A stretch of DNA of 5,719 bases from Deltaproteobacteria bacterium (GTDB taxonomy: Bacteria; Desulfobacterota; DSM-4660; Desulfatiglandales; Desulfatiglandaceae): positions 1 to 5,719 of the forward strand of contig QMLZ01000202.1 of assembly GCA_003646995.1 (NCBI GenBank). Direction: 5' to 3'. A program made the translations under genes and the position numbers. The first letter of the stretch is position 1. The number at the start of each line of letters is the position of its first letter. Below, piece after piece: positions 1-5,719 of this stretch. The notes beneath the pieces were generated by a model. That model searched no databases. It was not told the origin of the DNA and was given only the letters and a program-made list of their open reading frames with translations.

Positions 1-1727
1 CTGCAACTTACATTCCGAAGAATTCCAGGTTTGGGCAAATTGGAATGATTCAACTGATTCCCAAGTTGAATCGACTATGGAAAACCAGGAGAAAAGAGCT
101 GGTAGCCTCTGCTGCGAAAATAATGGAGGCCTTGGAAACCATGGAGAAGGTACCGGAACCAAGTGCTCTGTCGGTGGATATCTTACACAAGGCTTATCAC
201 GCACTTAAGGAATCATACGATGACCAATATGGTGGATTCACCAGCAGCCCCAAATTCCCTTCTCCCCACCAGATATTTTTCCTCCTTCGTTACTGGCACC
301 GTACCGGGAGGGAAGATGCCCTAGAAATGGTGGAAAACACACTCAATTACATGAGGCTTGGCGGCATCTATGACCAAATCGGGTTTGGATTCCATCGCTA
401 TTCCACTGACAGGCAGTGGCTGGTTCCCCACTTTGAGAAAATGCTCTATGACCAGGCCTTGATCGCCATGGCCTATTTGGAGACTTTTCAGGTGACGGGG
501 AAAAGAACTTATGCCGACACGGCAAGGGAAATATTTCTTTACGTGATGCGCGATATGGCATCACCCGAGGGCGGATTTTATTCGGCGCAAGACGCGGACA
601 CCGAAGGGACGGAAGGTAAATTTTATCTGTGGCGTAAAGATGAGATAATAAGAATCTTGGGAAAGGGCCGAGGGGAACTTTTTTGCAAGATCTATAATGT
701 AAAACAGAATGGAAACTTCAAAGAAGAGAGCTCGGGCAGGTTTACTGGCTACAACATATTACACCTGGGCAGGCCCATCGACGTTATTGCGCAGCAATTG
801 GGGATGTCCGAGATGGATCTCAGGCAAGAGATCAGTGAGGCCCGAAGGTTGTTGATGGAATCCCGGGGAAAAAGAACTATGCCACCCAAAGACGACAAGA
901 TTCTCACTGACTGGAACGGCCTTATGGTCGCCGCTATGGCTGTAGGGGCCAGGGTCCTTGATGATCCCGAAGTGCTGGGTGCAGCCAAGCGCTGTGTTGA
1001 TTTCCTCATGCGCTTCGCTCGCAAGCGCGACGGGAGGCTATGGCACAGGTACCGAGACGGAGAGGCAGCCATAGAGGCCAAGCTGGATGACTATGCATTC
1101 TTGGTATGGGGACTCATTGAGCTCTATCAGTCCACATTTGAGGCAGAATACCTGCGCGAGGCGCTGAGGTTGAATGGGCTCATGATGAGACATCATTGGG
1201 ACCCGATAAAAGGTGGACTGTTTTTCACTGCAGATGACGCAGAGGAACTTATCGTTAAAAAAAAGGAGCTATACGACGGGGCCGTCCCTTCTGGCAATTC
1301 TGTGGCATTGATCAATATGTTGAGGCTCGCTCACATGACAGGAGACCCTAAACTGGAAGAAAGTGCCTCTGAGCTAATAAATGCATTCTCAGGGCAAGTC
1401 AAGCAGGCCCCACTTGCGTACACCCAATTCCTCTGTGGGGTGGATTTTGCCTTGGGTCCTTCTCGGGAGGTATTGATCGTTGGTCCTAGAGGGGAATCGG
1501 GTACCGAGTCTCTTTTGAAGACCGCCCTTTCCGGGTTTCATCCCCGCACGGTGGTTGTCCTGCGGGCCACAGACAAAAAAAGGCCCCTGATTGATTCCCT
1601 TGCTGCCTATGTAACGCAGTATTCAACCAAGGCCTCCCAAGCAACCGCATATGTGTGCGAGGGATTTTCATGTAAAACTCCCGCTACCAAAGCTAAGGAT
1701 CTGAAAAACATTCTGAAACAGCATTGA
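1..1727 (+). CDS. YyaL/DUF255 thioredoxin-domain protein, N-terminus outside window
   Basis: The frame is open from the first complete codon (position 3) and reads ATYIPKNSRFGQIG before the first ATG at 45. This matches the end of the thioredoxin-like domain of the YyaL/SPATA20 family, so the ATG at 45 is an internal methionine and the gene begins left of the window. About 574 residues are visible; the family is usually near 680-700, so the thioredoxin domain with its Cys motif is missing only because of the window edge. The rest is the six-hairpin, glycosidase-like (alpha/alpha) barrel. Counting from Met-45, family motifs are GGF near 63-65, GGIYDQIGFGFHRYSTD (106-122), VPHFEKMLYDQ (127-137), SAQDADTEG (180-188), ILTDWNGLM (286-294), LDDYAF (347-352) and ELYDGAVPSGNS (408-419). 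The C-terminus carries a CEGFSC pair (538-543). Its biochemical role is not established; a thiol or carbohydrate-related function is guessed from the domains. It heads the visible directon, 23 nt before the TPM gene. Confidence 0.93.
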   Translation, partial: ATYIPKNSRFGQIGMIQLIPKLNRLWKTRRKELVASAAKIMEALETMEKVPEPSALSVDILHKAYHALKESYDDQYGGFTSSPKFPSPHQIFFLLRYWHRTGREDALEMVENTLNYMRLGGIYDQIGFGFHRYSTDRQWLVPHFEKMLYDQALIAMAYLETFQVTGKRTYADTAREIFLYVMRDMASPEGGFYSAQDADTEGTEGKFYLWRKDEIIRILGKGRGELFCKIYNVKQNGNFKEESSGRFTGYNILHLGRPIDVIAQQLGMSEMDLRQEISEARRLLMESRGKRTMPPKDDKILTDWNGLMVAAMAVGARVLDDPEVLGAAKRCVDFLMRFARKRDGRLWHRYRDGEAAIEAKLDDYAFLVWGLIELYQSTFEAEYLREALRLNGLMMRHHWDPIKGGLFFTADDAEELIVKKKELYDGAVPSGNSVALINMLRLAHMTGDPKLEESASELINAFSGQVKQAPLAYTQFLCGVDFALGPSREVLIVGPRGESGTESLLKTALSGFHPRTVVVLRATDKKRPLIDSLAAYVTQYSTKASQATAYVCEGFSCKTPATKAKDLKNILKQH

Positions 1728-1734
1728 CAATAGC

Positions 1735-1743
1735 GAAGGAAGG
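1735..1743 (+). promoter_or_regulatory. Ribosome binding site that sets the TPM gene start
   Basis: The purine run GAAGGAAGG lies 7 nt before the ATG at 1751. The same frame also opens with TTG at 1724, overlapping the upstream stop codon, but that TTG has no comparable site. The product from 1751 also starts directly with a well-formed signal peptide. Both facts favour 1751. Confidence 0.7.
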
Positions 1744-1750
1744 AAACTCC

Positions 1751-2527
1751 ATGGGACGATCAGAAACCAGGTTGACAATCATTTTGTGCATCCTTTTTTG
1801 GTTAGTCGTTCTTGGGCCTGCCCGGGCCGAACGGCCTTTCCCGAGACCAATCGGCTTAGTCAATGATTTTGCCAACGTAATACCTCCGTCTTACGAACAG
1901 AAGATAAAGGCCATCACTGCCGAACTGCTCCAAAAAACCGGTATCCCTGTTGTGGTAGTGACCATGCCCGACATCGGGGGAGCCGAATACAACGACTACG
2001 TAAACAGGCTTTACAGCGCATGGGGCATAGGCAAAAAAGGCGAGGACAAAGGGGTGCTGATATTTGTCACCATAAAAGAGCGGAAAATGAGGATAGAAAC
2101 GGGTTACGGAGTAGAAGGTTTCCTGCCAGACGGGCTTGTAGGGGAGATAAGGGATAAGTATATGATTCCCTACTTGAAGCAAAATGAATTTGGCAAAGGA
2201 ATACTAAATGGAACGGTGGCCGTGGCAAGCATCATTGCAAAACATGAGGGGATAAAGCTCACTGGAAGCCCTGCGGTCCAAGAGCTGCCGAGGAAGAGAC
2301 GCCCGCGGGGAATCTCCCTTCTTCCTATTATCGTTATATTCCTTATATTGGTATTCTCCTCAAGGCGAAGGGGAGGTTCATGGATCTTTTTTCTTCCCTT
2401 TTTCCTTGGAGGTGGTGGATATGGTGGTGGTAGGTCCACCGGGGGTGGCTTTGGAGGCTTTGGAGGCGGTTTCGGTGGCTTCGGGGGTGGCATGAGTGGC
2501 GGAGGCGGGGCAGGAGGAAGCTTTTAG
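1751..2527 (+). CDS. TPM-domain (YgcG-type) envelope protein with glycine-rich tail
   Basis: The product is 258 residues. Residues 1-26 form a signal peptide: a short charged start, a hydrophobic core (about 8-21) and a likely cleavage site after ARA. Residues about 37-165 form the TPM domain (formerly DUF477), seen in LVNDFANVIP (36-45), TGIPVVVVTM (63-72), GIGKKGEDKGVLIFV (92-106) and IETGYGVEGFLPDG (115-128). A basic stretch (181-186) precedes a membrane segment (about 188-203), then a second hydrophobic patch (211-219) and a tail from 220 made mostly of Gly with Phe and Ser. The domain should therefore sit outside the cytoplasmic membrane, anchored near its C-terminus. Glycine-rich ends are common in this family. 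TPM proteins are often encoded beside LemA, as here with one gene between. Some TPM proteins have been reported as phosphatases; that activity is not shown by this sequence. A TTG start at 1724 would add nine residues and is less likely. Confidence 0.92.
   Translation: MGRSETRLTIILCILFWLVVLGPARAERPFPRPIGLVNDFANVIPPSYEQKIKAITAELLQKTGIPVVVVTMPDIGGAEYNDYVNRLYSAWGIGKKGEDKGVLIFVTIKERKMRIETGYGVEGFLPDGLVGEIRDKYMIPYLKQNEFGKGILNGTVAVASIIAKHEGIKLTGSPAVQELPRKRRPRGISLLPIIVIFLILVFSSRRRGGSWIFFLPFFLGGGGYGGGRSTGGGFGGFGGGFGGFGGGMSGGGGAGGSF
2408..2524 (+). repeat. Glycine-rich low-complexity coding tract
   Basis: This GGN-rich stretch encodes the tail of the TPM protein (residues 220-258). Within it the heptapeptide FGGFGGG occurs twice in tandem, at 2450-2470 and 2471-2491. 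Six of the seven codon pairs differ at the third base, so the repeat is conserved as protein and does not look like a fresh DNA duplication. Proline-rich open frames on the other strand here are shadows of it. Confidence 0.8.
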
Positions 2528-2535
2528 AAAGGAGG
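2528..2535 (+). promoter_or_regulatory. Strong ribosome binding site of the nucleotidyltransferase gene
   Basis: AAAGGAGG directly follows the TPM stop codon and lies 4 nt before the ATG at 2540. It is a near-perfect Shine-Dalgarno sequence with a slightly short spacer and supports that start. Confidence 0.75.
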
Positions 2536-2539
2536 AAAT

Positions 2540-3271
2540 ATGGGAAAAGCACCCAAGGAACCCATAGAGGTTTTTCCAGAGTTCATTTCTGATTGCAAGG
2601 AGATCTTTGGACACGACCTGGTTAGCATTATACTATACGGTAGCGCGGCAGAAGGGCACTACAGACCTGGCAAATCGGACATCAATTTTCTAGTGATCCT
2701 TTCAGAAGAAGGTATCGATGCCCTGGACCGGGCTTTCAACAAAATGGCGAGATGGCGAAAACGAAATATCGCCACCCCGTTGTTTCTCACAGAACACTAC
2801 ATCCAGTCATCCCTTGATGTCTACCCGCTAGAATATTTAAATTTCCAACTCCACTATCAGATGGTTTTCGGGAAAGACGTGTTGAAAGACCTCACCTTGA
2901 ACCCTTCTCTGGTTCGGCTTCAATGCGAAAGGGAACTGAAAGGCAAGCTATTGCTCCTCAGGCGCACCTTCCTGGAGACAGAGGGAAAAGCCCGTGCCCT
3001 AAAATCCGCTATTCGGTTCTCTTTGACCGCCTTCATGGCAATATTTGAAGGGCTACTTTTCCTAAAGGGCCAGGAACCAATAAAGGATCGCAAACAAAGG
3101 ATTCAGCAAGTATGTAAAGACTTTGATTTGGATTACTCGGTTTTTGCCACCCTCTTGGAGATCAAGGAGGAAAAGATCAAGCTCAGGGACGAAGAAATTC
3201 TTGAATTGTTCAAAAGGTATCTGAAACAAGTGAGGGAACTTGCAATTAAGGTAGATAGTATGGAGGTGTGA
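2540..3271 (+). CDS. Nucleotidyltransferase-fold protein with altered metal motif
   Basis: The product is 243 residues with no signal peptide or membrane segment, so it should be cytoplasmic. The N-terminal part carries the pol-beta-type nucleotidyltransferase signature: ILYGSAAEGHYRPGKSDIN at residues 31-49, i.e. Gly34-Ser35 then Asp47. In the usual pattern Asp is followed two residues later by Asp or Glu; here that position is Asn49. A third acidic residue could be Asp93 or Glu98 in SLDVYPLEY, but I cannot assign it with certainty. Residues about 123-238 are predicted helical and rich in Lys, Arg, Glu and Leu, resembling the helical C-terminal half of small nucleotidyltransferases. Substrate and activity are unknown; it may transfer a nucleotide to a protein or small molecule, or be an inactive binding protein. 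It lies 12 nt after the TPM gene and 1 nt before lemA, whose ribosome binding site is inside this gene, so translation of the two is probably coupled. Confidence 0.85.
   Translation: MGKAPKEPIEVFPEFISDCKEIFGHDLVSIILYGSAAEGHYRPGKSDINFLVILSEEGIDALDRAFNKMARWRKRNIATPLFLTEHYIQSSLDVYPLEYLNFQLHYQMVFGKDVLKDLTLNPSLVRLQCERELKGKLLLLRRTFLETEGKARALKSAIRFSLTAFMAIFEGLLFLKGQEPIKDRKQRIQQVCKDFDLDYSVFATLLEIKEEKIKLRDEEILELFKRYLKQVRELAIKVDSMEV
3262..3268 (+). promoter_or_regulatory. Ribosome binding site of lemA inside the upstream gene
   Basis: GGAGGTG overlaps the last codons of the nucleotidyltransferase gene; the GGAGG core ends 6 nt before the lemA ATG at 3273. The arrangement suggests translational coupling of the two genes. 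Confidence 0.7.
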
Positions 3272-3272
3272 G

Positions 3273-3851
3273 ATGGCAAAAGGACAAAAGACACTGCTCA
3301 CAGTCATTGTAATACTTGTTGTGGTGGTACTGATCCCTTTTCTCTACGTCAAGAGCACGTACAATACCCTTGTGAGGATGGATGAACAGGTTAAGGCGGC
3401 CTGGGCACAGGTGGAAAACCAATTGCAACGTCGCTACGATCTTATTCCCAATTACGTGGAAACCGTGAAGGGATACGCTAAACACGAAAAAGAGGTCTTT
3501 ATTAAGGTAACACAGGCCCGTTCAAAGGTTGCGGGAGCAACAAGCATACCCGAGAAGATCAAGGCTAACAACGAGCTCTCCGCAGCCCTTTCTCGTCTAC
3601 TCGTGGTGGTGGAGCGGTATCCGGAGCTTAAGGCCAATCAAAATTTCATCCGCCTCCAAGACGAGCTTGCCGGTACCGAAAACCGCATTGCTGTAGAGCG
3701 CAGAAGGTTCAATGAGGCAGTTCGTGCGTATAATACCAAGATACGCTCCTTTCCCACAAACATTATAGCCTCTATGTTCGGGTTCAAACCTGCTACATTC
3801 TTCCAGGTGCCCAAGGAAAAACAGGAGACCCCCAAGGTAAAATTTGATTGA
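3273..3851 (+). CDS. lemA: LemA family membrane protein
   Basis: The product is 192 residues, the normal length for LemA. A single hydrophobic segment at about 7-27 anchors the N-terminus; the remaining residues form the long helical bundle. Family motifs are clear: WAQVENQLQRRYDLIPN (44-60), VKGYAKHEKEVF (65-76), ERYPELKANQNF (114-125), LQDELAGTENRIAVERRRFN (128-147), and AYNTKIRSFP (152-161), followed by the usual hydrophobic MFGF. LemA is widespread, and its molecular role is not settled; an envelope function is generally assumed. The orientation, with a short cytoplasmic start and the bundle outside, is inferred from the family. The gene lies 1 nt after the nucleotidyltransferase gene and downstream of a TPM gene. 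TPM and LemA neighbours are a recurring pair in bacteria, which supports a shared function here. Confidence 0.96.
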   Translation: MAKGQKTLLTVIVILVVVVLIPFLYVKSTYNTLVRMDEQVKAAWAQVENQLQRRYDLIPNYVETVKGYAKHEKEVFIKVTQARSKVAGATSIPEKIKANNELSAALSRLLVVVERYPELKANQNFIRLQDELAGTENRIAVERRRFNEAVRAYNTKIRSFPTNIIASMFGFKPATFFQVPKEKQETPKVKFD

Positions 3852-3861
3852 CGGGAATAAA

Positions 3862-4170
3862 ATGACAAACCCGGTGGAAATTCCCATTGATGGGATTTTG
3901 GACCTGCACACATTTAAACCTAGCGAAGTTCCTGTCCTCGTCAAAGACTACCTAGAACTTTGCCATGAAAGGGGTATCATACAGGTCCGGATCATCCATG
4001 GCAAAGGAAAGGGTGTTTTGCGGGCAACAGTGCGCAATATCCTAGGCACACACCCCTTGGTGGCCGGGTATCATGATGCACCTGACAGTTCCGGATGGGG
4101 CGCCACCATAGTGCATCTCCGTAGCCCGAAAAAATCCTCGCCACAACCCGGGGTACGCAATACTGTATGA
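3862..4170 (+). CDS. Stand-alone Smr-domain protein
   Basis: The product is a 102-residue protein that is almost entirely one Smr domain, the module found at the C-terminus of MutS2. The characteristic motifs are LDLHTF (13-18), RIIHGKGKGVLR (43-54) and GWGATIVHL (78-86). The LDLH and HGKG motifs are those linked to nuclease or nucleic-acid binding activity in characterised Smr domains. No MutS-like ATPase region is attached. Residues after about 87 form a short polar tail. The start at 3862 leaves a compact N-terminus before the domain, with a weak purine-rich ACGGGA upstream (3851-3856). A TTG at 3844, overlapping the end of lemA and preceded by AAGG, would add six residues and cannot be excluded. 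The gene lies 10 nt after lemA and 13 nt before bioB. A role in DNA or RNA metabolism is inferred from the domain; its substrate here is unknown. Confidence 0.92.
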   Translation: MTNPVEIPIDGILDLHTFKPSEVPVLVKDYLELCHERGIIQVRIIHGKGKGVLRATVRNILGTHPLVAGYHDAPDSSGWGATIVHLRSPKKSSPQPGVRNTV

Positions 4171-4183
4171 GGTCAACGGCAAG

Positions 4184-5176
4184 ATGAATGCTAAAGAGGC
4201 ACTCAAGCTGGCAAGTGACGTCTTGCTCGGCAAGGAATTGGACAAACCAGCACTCCTTCAAATCGCGACAACAGAGGATGAGCACGTATTCTCCCTCCTA
4301 GCAGGGGCCGACATGCTGAGAGAAGCTTACTTCGGCAAAGGGATCCACCTTTGCACCATTTGCAACGCAAAGTCGGGAAGGTGCTCTGAGGATTGTGCCT
4401 TCTGCGCCCAATCGGCCTTTGCCAAGGCCGCCGCACCTGTGTATCCACTCCTGCCCAAGGATAAACTGATGACTGGGAGCGAGGCTGCGAGAACAGGACC
4501 AGTACACCGTTATTCTATTGTAACAAGCGGCAAGGAGCTCAGGGGAGCTGACCTTGACATTGTGGCTCAGGCAATAAGTGAAATGAGCCAGGAGGGAGTG
4601 AGCTGCTGCGCATCCCTTGGCACACTAGGTCATGAGGAGCTCTCCCATCTCAAAGAGGCAGGTCTGACACGGTACCATCACAACCTGGAAACTGCCGAGA
4701 CCTTTTATCCCCAAATATGCACCACCCACCCTTATGAAGAAAGGGTCAAAACAGTGAAGGCTGCGCGGCAAGTAGGGCTCAGCGTTTGCTCGGGTGGTCT
4801 GTTCGGCCTTGGGGAAAGCGATGAGCAGGTGGTGGAATTGGCGCTTTTCCTGCGATCCTTGGATGTTGATTCGGTACCCATCAATTTCCTCACTCCTATA
4901 AGTGGAACCAGGTTGGAGAACCTTCACATGCTAACCCCCCTTAGGTGCCTAAAAATCATCACTGTATTCAGGTATGCCCTGCCGCGCAAGGAGATTATCA
5001 TTTGCGGGGGAAGGGAAGCCAACCTCAAGGAGCTTCATCCCTTGGTTTTTTATGCAGGGGCTAGCGGGATTATGACCGGCAATTATCTCACCACCAAAGG
5101 GAGATCATTAGAACAAGATCTACAGATGTTGCAAGACCTAGGATTATGCGTACGTCCATCAAATTCCGATTCCTAG
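4184..5176 (+). CDS. bioB: Biotin synthase, radical SAM, anaerobe-type cluster residues
   Basis: BioB inserts sulfur into dethiobiotin, the last step of biotin synthesis. The product is 330 residues, a normal length. The radical-SAM cysteines are Cys67, Cys71 and Cys74 (CSEDCAFC), preceded by the family sequence NAKSG (61-65). Other family landmarks are SLGTLG (144-149), YHHNLET (164-170), CSGGLFGLGE (202-211), DSVPINFL (229-236) and GGRE (275-278). Aligned by eye with E. coli BioB, the auxiliary [2Fe-2S] ligands are only partly kept: Cys128 is Cys142 and Cys188 is Cys202, but Cys97 is Ser111 and Arg260 is Ile272. Extra cysteines are present at 57, 60, 141 and 274. This fits the reported class of BioB from strict anaerobes that uses a different auxiliary cluster. 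The gene follows smr by 13 nt with only a weak GAGG over the smr stop as ribosome binding site. No other biotin genes are visible. Its 3' end overlaps feoB on the opposite strand. Confidence 0.97.
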   Translation: MNAKEALKLASDVLLGKELDKPALLQIATTEDEHVFSLLAGADMLREAYFGKGIHLCTICNAKSGRCSEDCAFCAQSAFAKAAAPVYPLLPKDKLMTGSEAARTGPVHRYSIVTSGKELRGADLDIVAQAISEMSQEGVSCCASLGTLGHEELSHLKEAGLTRYHHNLETAETFYPQICTTHPYEERVKTVKAARQVGLSVCSGGLFGLGESDEQVVELALFLRSLDVDSVPINFLTPISGTRLENLHMLTPLRCLKIITVFRYALPRKEIIICGGREANLKELHPLVFYAGASGIMTGNYLTTKGRSLEQDLQMLQDLGLCVRPSNSDS

Positions 5177-5719
5177 GACAAGTCCCACCTGGCGGATCAA
5201 GAGCGTAATAAGATAGGCGGCCATTAGGTTGAAAGAAATGGAAAAAGCTGCCCAGCGCCATGAAGTTTCTTTTTTAATGCTGATCACCGTGGCCAAACAA
5301 GGTACGTACAGCATGGTGAAAATTATGAAGCTGAACGCCTGCAGTGGATTCCACATGGGATTTTCCTGCAACCGCTGAGCCAGGGATCCGGCTGTTTGTT
5401 CACCCGGGCCTCCCAAAGAATAAGCTGTTCCCAGAGTGGACAAGATCACCTCCTTGGCGGCAAATCCTCCAATTAACGCGATGTTCACCCGGAAGTCAAA
5501 CCCTAATGGGCTCGTTATTTTCTCGAGCTCGGTGCCAATCCAACCTGCTACCGTTGACTTTAAAGCCTCTTGTTGAAGGGCTGTTTCAACGGCGATGACC
5601 CTTTCCCTGAAGTCAAGGTACTGCCTTGCCGCCGCTAGAAGTTTCGGATCAACATTCTTAGTAGCAAAAGGACTCTCTTTCCATTCATATGCCGCTGCTG
5701 CAAGCCTCTCTAGGCGTCC
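5159..5719 (-). CDS. feoB: Ferrous iron transporter FeoB, C-terminal part only
   Basis: Read on the minus strand, the frame is open from the window edge (5719) to the TGA at 5161-5159, giving 186 residues of the C-terminus; an internal GTG at 5488 is not the start. FeoB carries ferrous iron across the cytoplasmic membrane and has an N-terminal GTPase domain, which lies outside the window. Visible are a soluble, charged helical stretch (about 1-54), then AGWIG and SPLGFDFRV (58-62, 70-78), followed by IALIGGFAAKEV (80-91), a Gate-type motif typical of FeoB. Further membrane segments lie at about 128-148, containing MLYVPC with the conserved Cys141, and about 157-184. The protein ends at the usual place just after the last membrane segment, so the 3' end is intact. 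The gene converges on bioB, with its last 18 nt lying over the bioB 3' end. Presence of FeoB agrees with life where iron is ferrous. Confidence 0.95.
   Translation of the reverse strand, partial: GRLERLAAAAYEWKESPFATKNVDPKLLAAARQYLDFRERVIAVETALQQEALKSTVAGWIGTELEKITSPLGFDFRVNIALIGGFAAKEVILSTLGTAYSLGGPGEQTAGSLAQRLQENPMWNPLQAFSFIIFTMLYVPCLATVISIKKETSWRWAAFSISFNLMAAYLITLLIRQVGLVLGIGI

Noticed and set aside
45..47. ATG at 45 as the true start of the YyaL-type gene
   Set aside because: The frame is open upstream to the window edge and those codons match the end of the family's thioredoxin domain, so the gene is cut by the window and not truncated in the genome.
1724..1750. TTG start for the TPM protein giving nine extra residues
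   Set aside because: The ATG at 1751 has a good ribosome binding site at proper distance and starts a standard signal peptide; the TTG has neither.
1724..1752. Perfect -35 like TTGACA at 1724-1729, a possible promoter for the TPM gene
   Set aside because: No -10 like hexamer follows at 16-18 nt, and the motif simply covers the upstream stop codon. A second TTGACA at 1772-1777 within the TPM gene also lacks a -10 partner.
2170..2614. Proline-rich minus-strand open frames
   Set aside because: They are the reverse complement of the glycine-rich tail of the TPM gene; the composition is a by-product of GGN codons on the plus strand.
5486..5488. GTG at 5488 on the minus strand as the start of a short 109-residue membrane protein
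   Set aside because: The frame continues without a stop to the window edge and the added residues match FeoB, so this is the C-terminus of a longer gene.
5344..5598. Plus-strand open frame of 84 codons
   Set aside because: It lies fully antisense to feoB, has no recognisable motif and is best explained as a shadow frame.

Overview
The window holds six co-directional plus-strand genes packed with gaps of 1 to 23 nt, followed by a convergent minus-strand gene that enters from the right edge. Every base except the short junctions is coding. No RNA gene, insertion sequence, CRISPR array or intergenic stretch over 300 bases was seen. Both outer genes run off the window: the first lacks its N-terminus and the last lacks most of its N-terminal part.

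The organism looks like an anaerobic Gram-negative bacterium, most plausibly a deltaproteobacterium (Desulfobacterota or a relative). This is inferred from the biotin synthase, which has the residue pattern of strict anaerobes, from ferrous iron uptake by FeoB, and from the TPM / nucleotidyltransferase / LemA set, which I associate from memory with that group. Base composition is roughly balanced, with frequent AGG arginine codons. The assignment is an inference and no species is claimed.

Layout: (1) 1-1727, a YyaL/DUF255-type protein, C-terminal about 574 residues; (2) 1751-2527, a secreted or membrane-anchored TPM-domain protein with a glycine-rich tail; (3) 2540-3271, a nucleotidyltransferase-fold protein with an altered metal motif; (4) 3273-3851, LemA; (5) 3862-4170, a stand-alone Smr-domain protein; (6) 4184-5176, biotin synthase BioB; (7) 5159-5719 on the minus strand, the C-terminal 186 residues of FeoB, which overlaps the end of bioB tail to tail by 18 nt.

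Genes 2 to 4 look like one functional unit: two envelope proteins known to occur together (TPM and LemA) flank a putative cytoplasmic nucleotidyltransferase, with strong ribosome binding sites and a near-overlap. Smr and BioB appear to be passengers of the same directon. The points most worth checking are the BioB cluster-ligand substitutions, which suggest an auxiliary cluster unlike that of E. coli, and the nucleotidyltransferase sandwiched between TPM and LemA. I did not find a clearly novel multi-gene system beyond this cassette.
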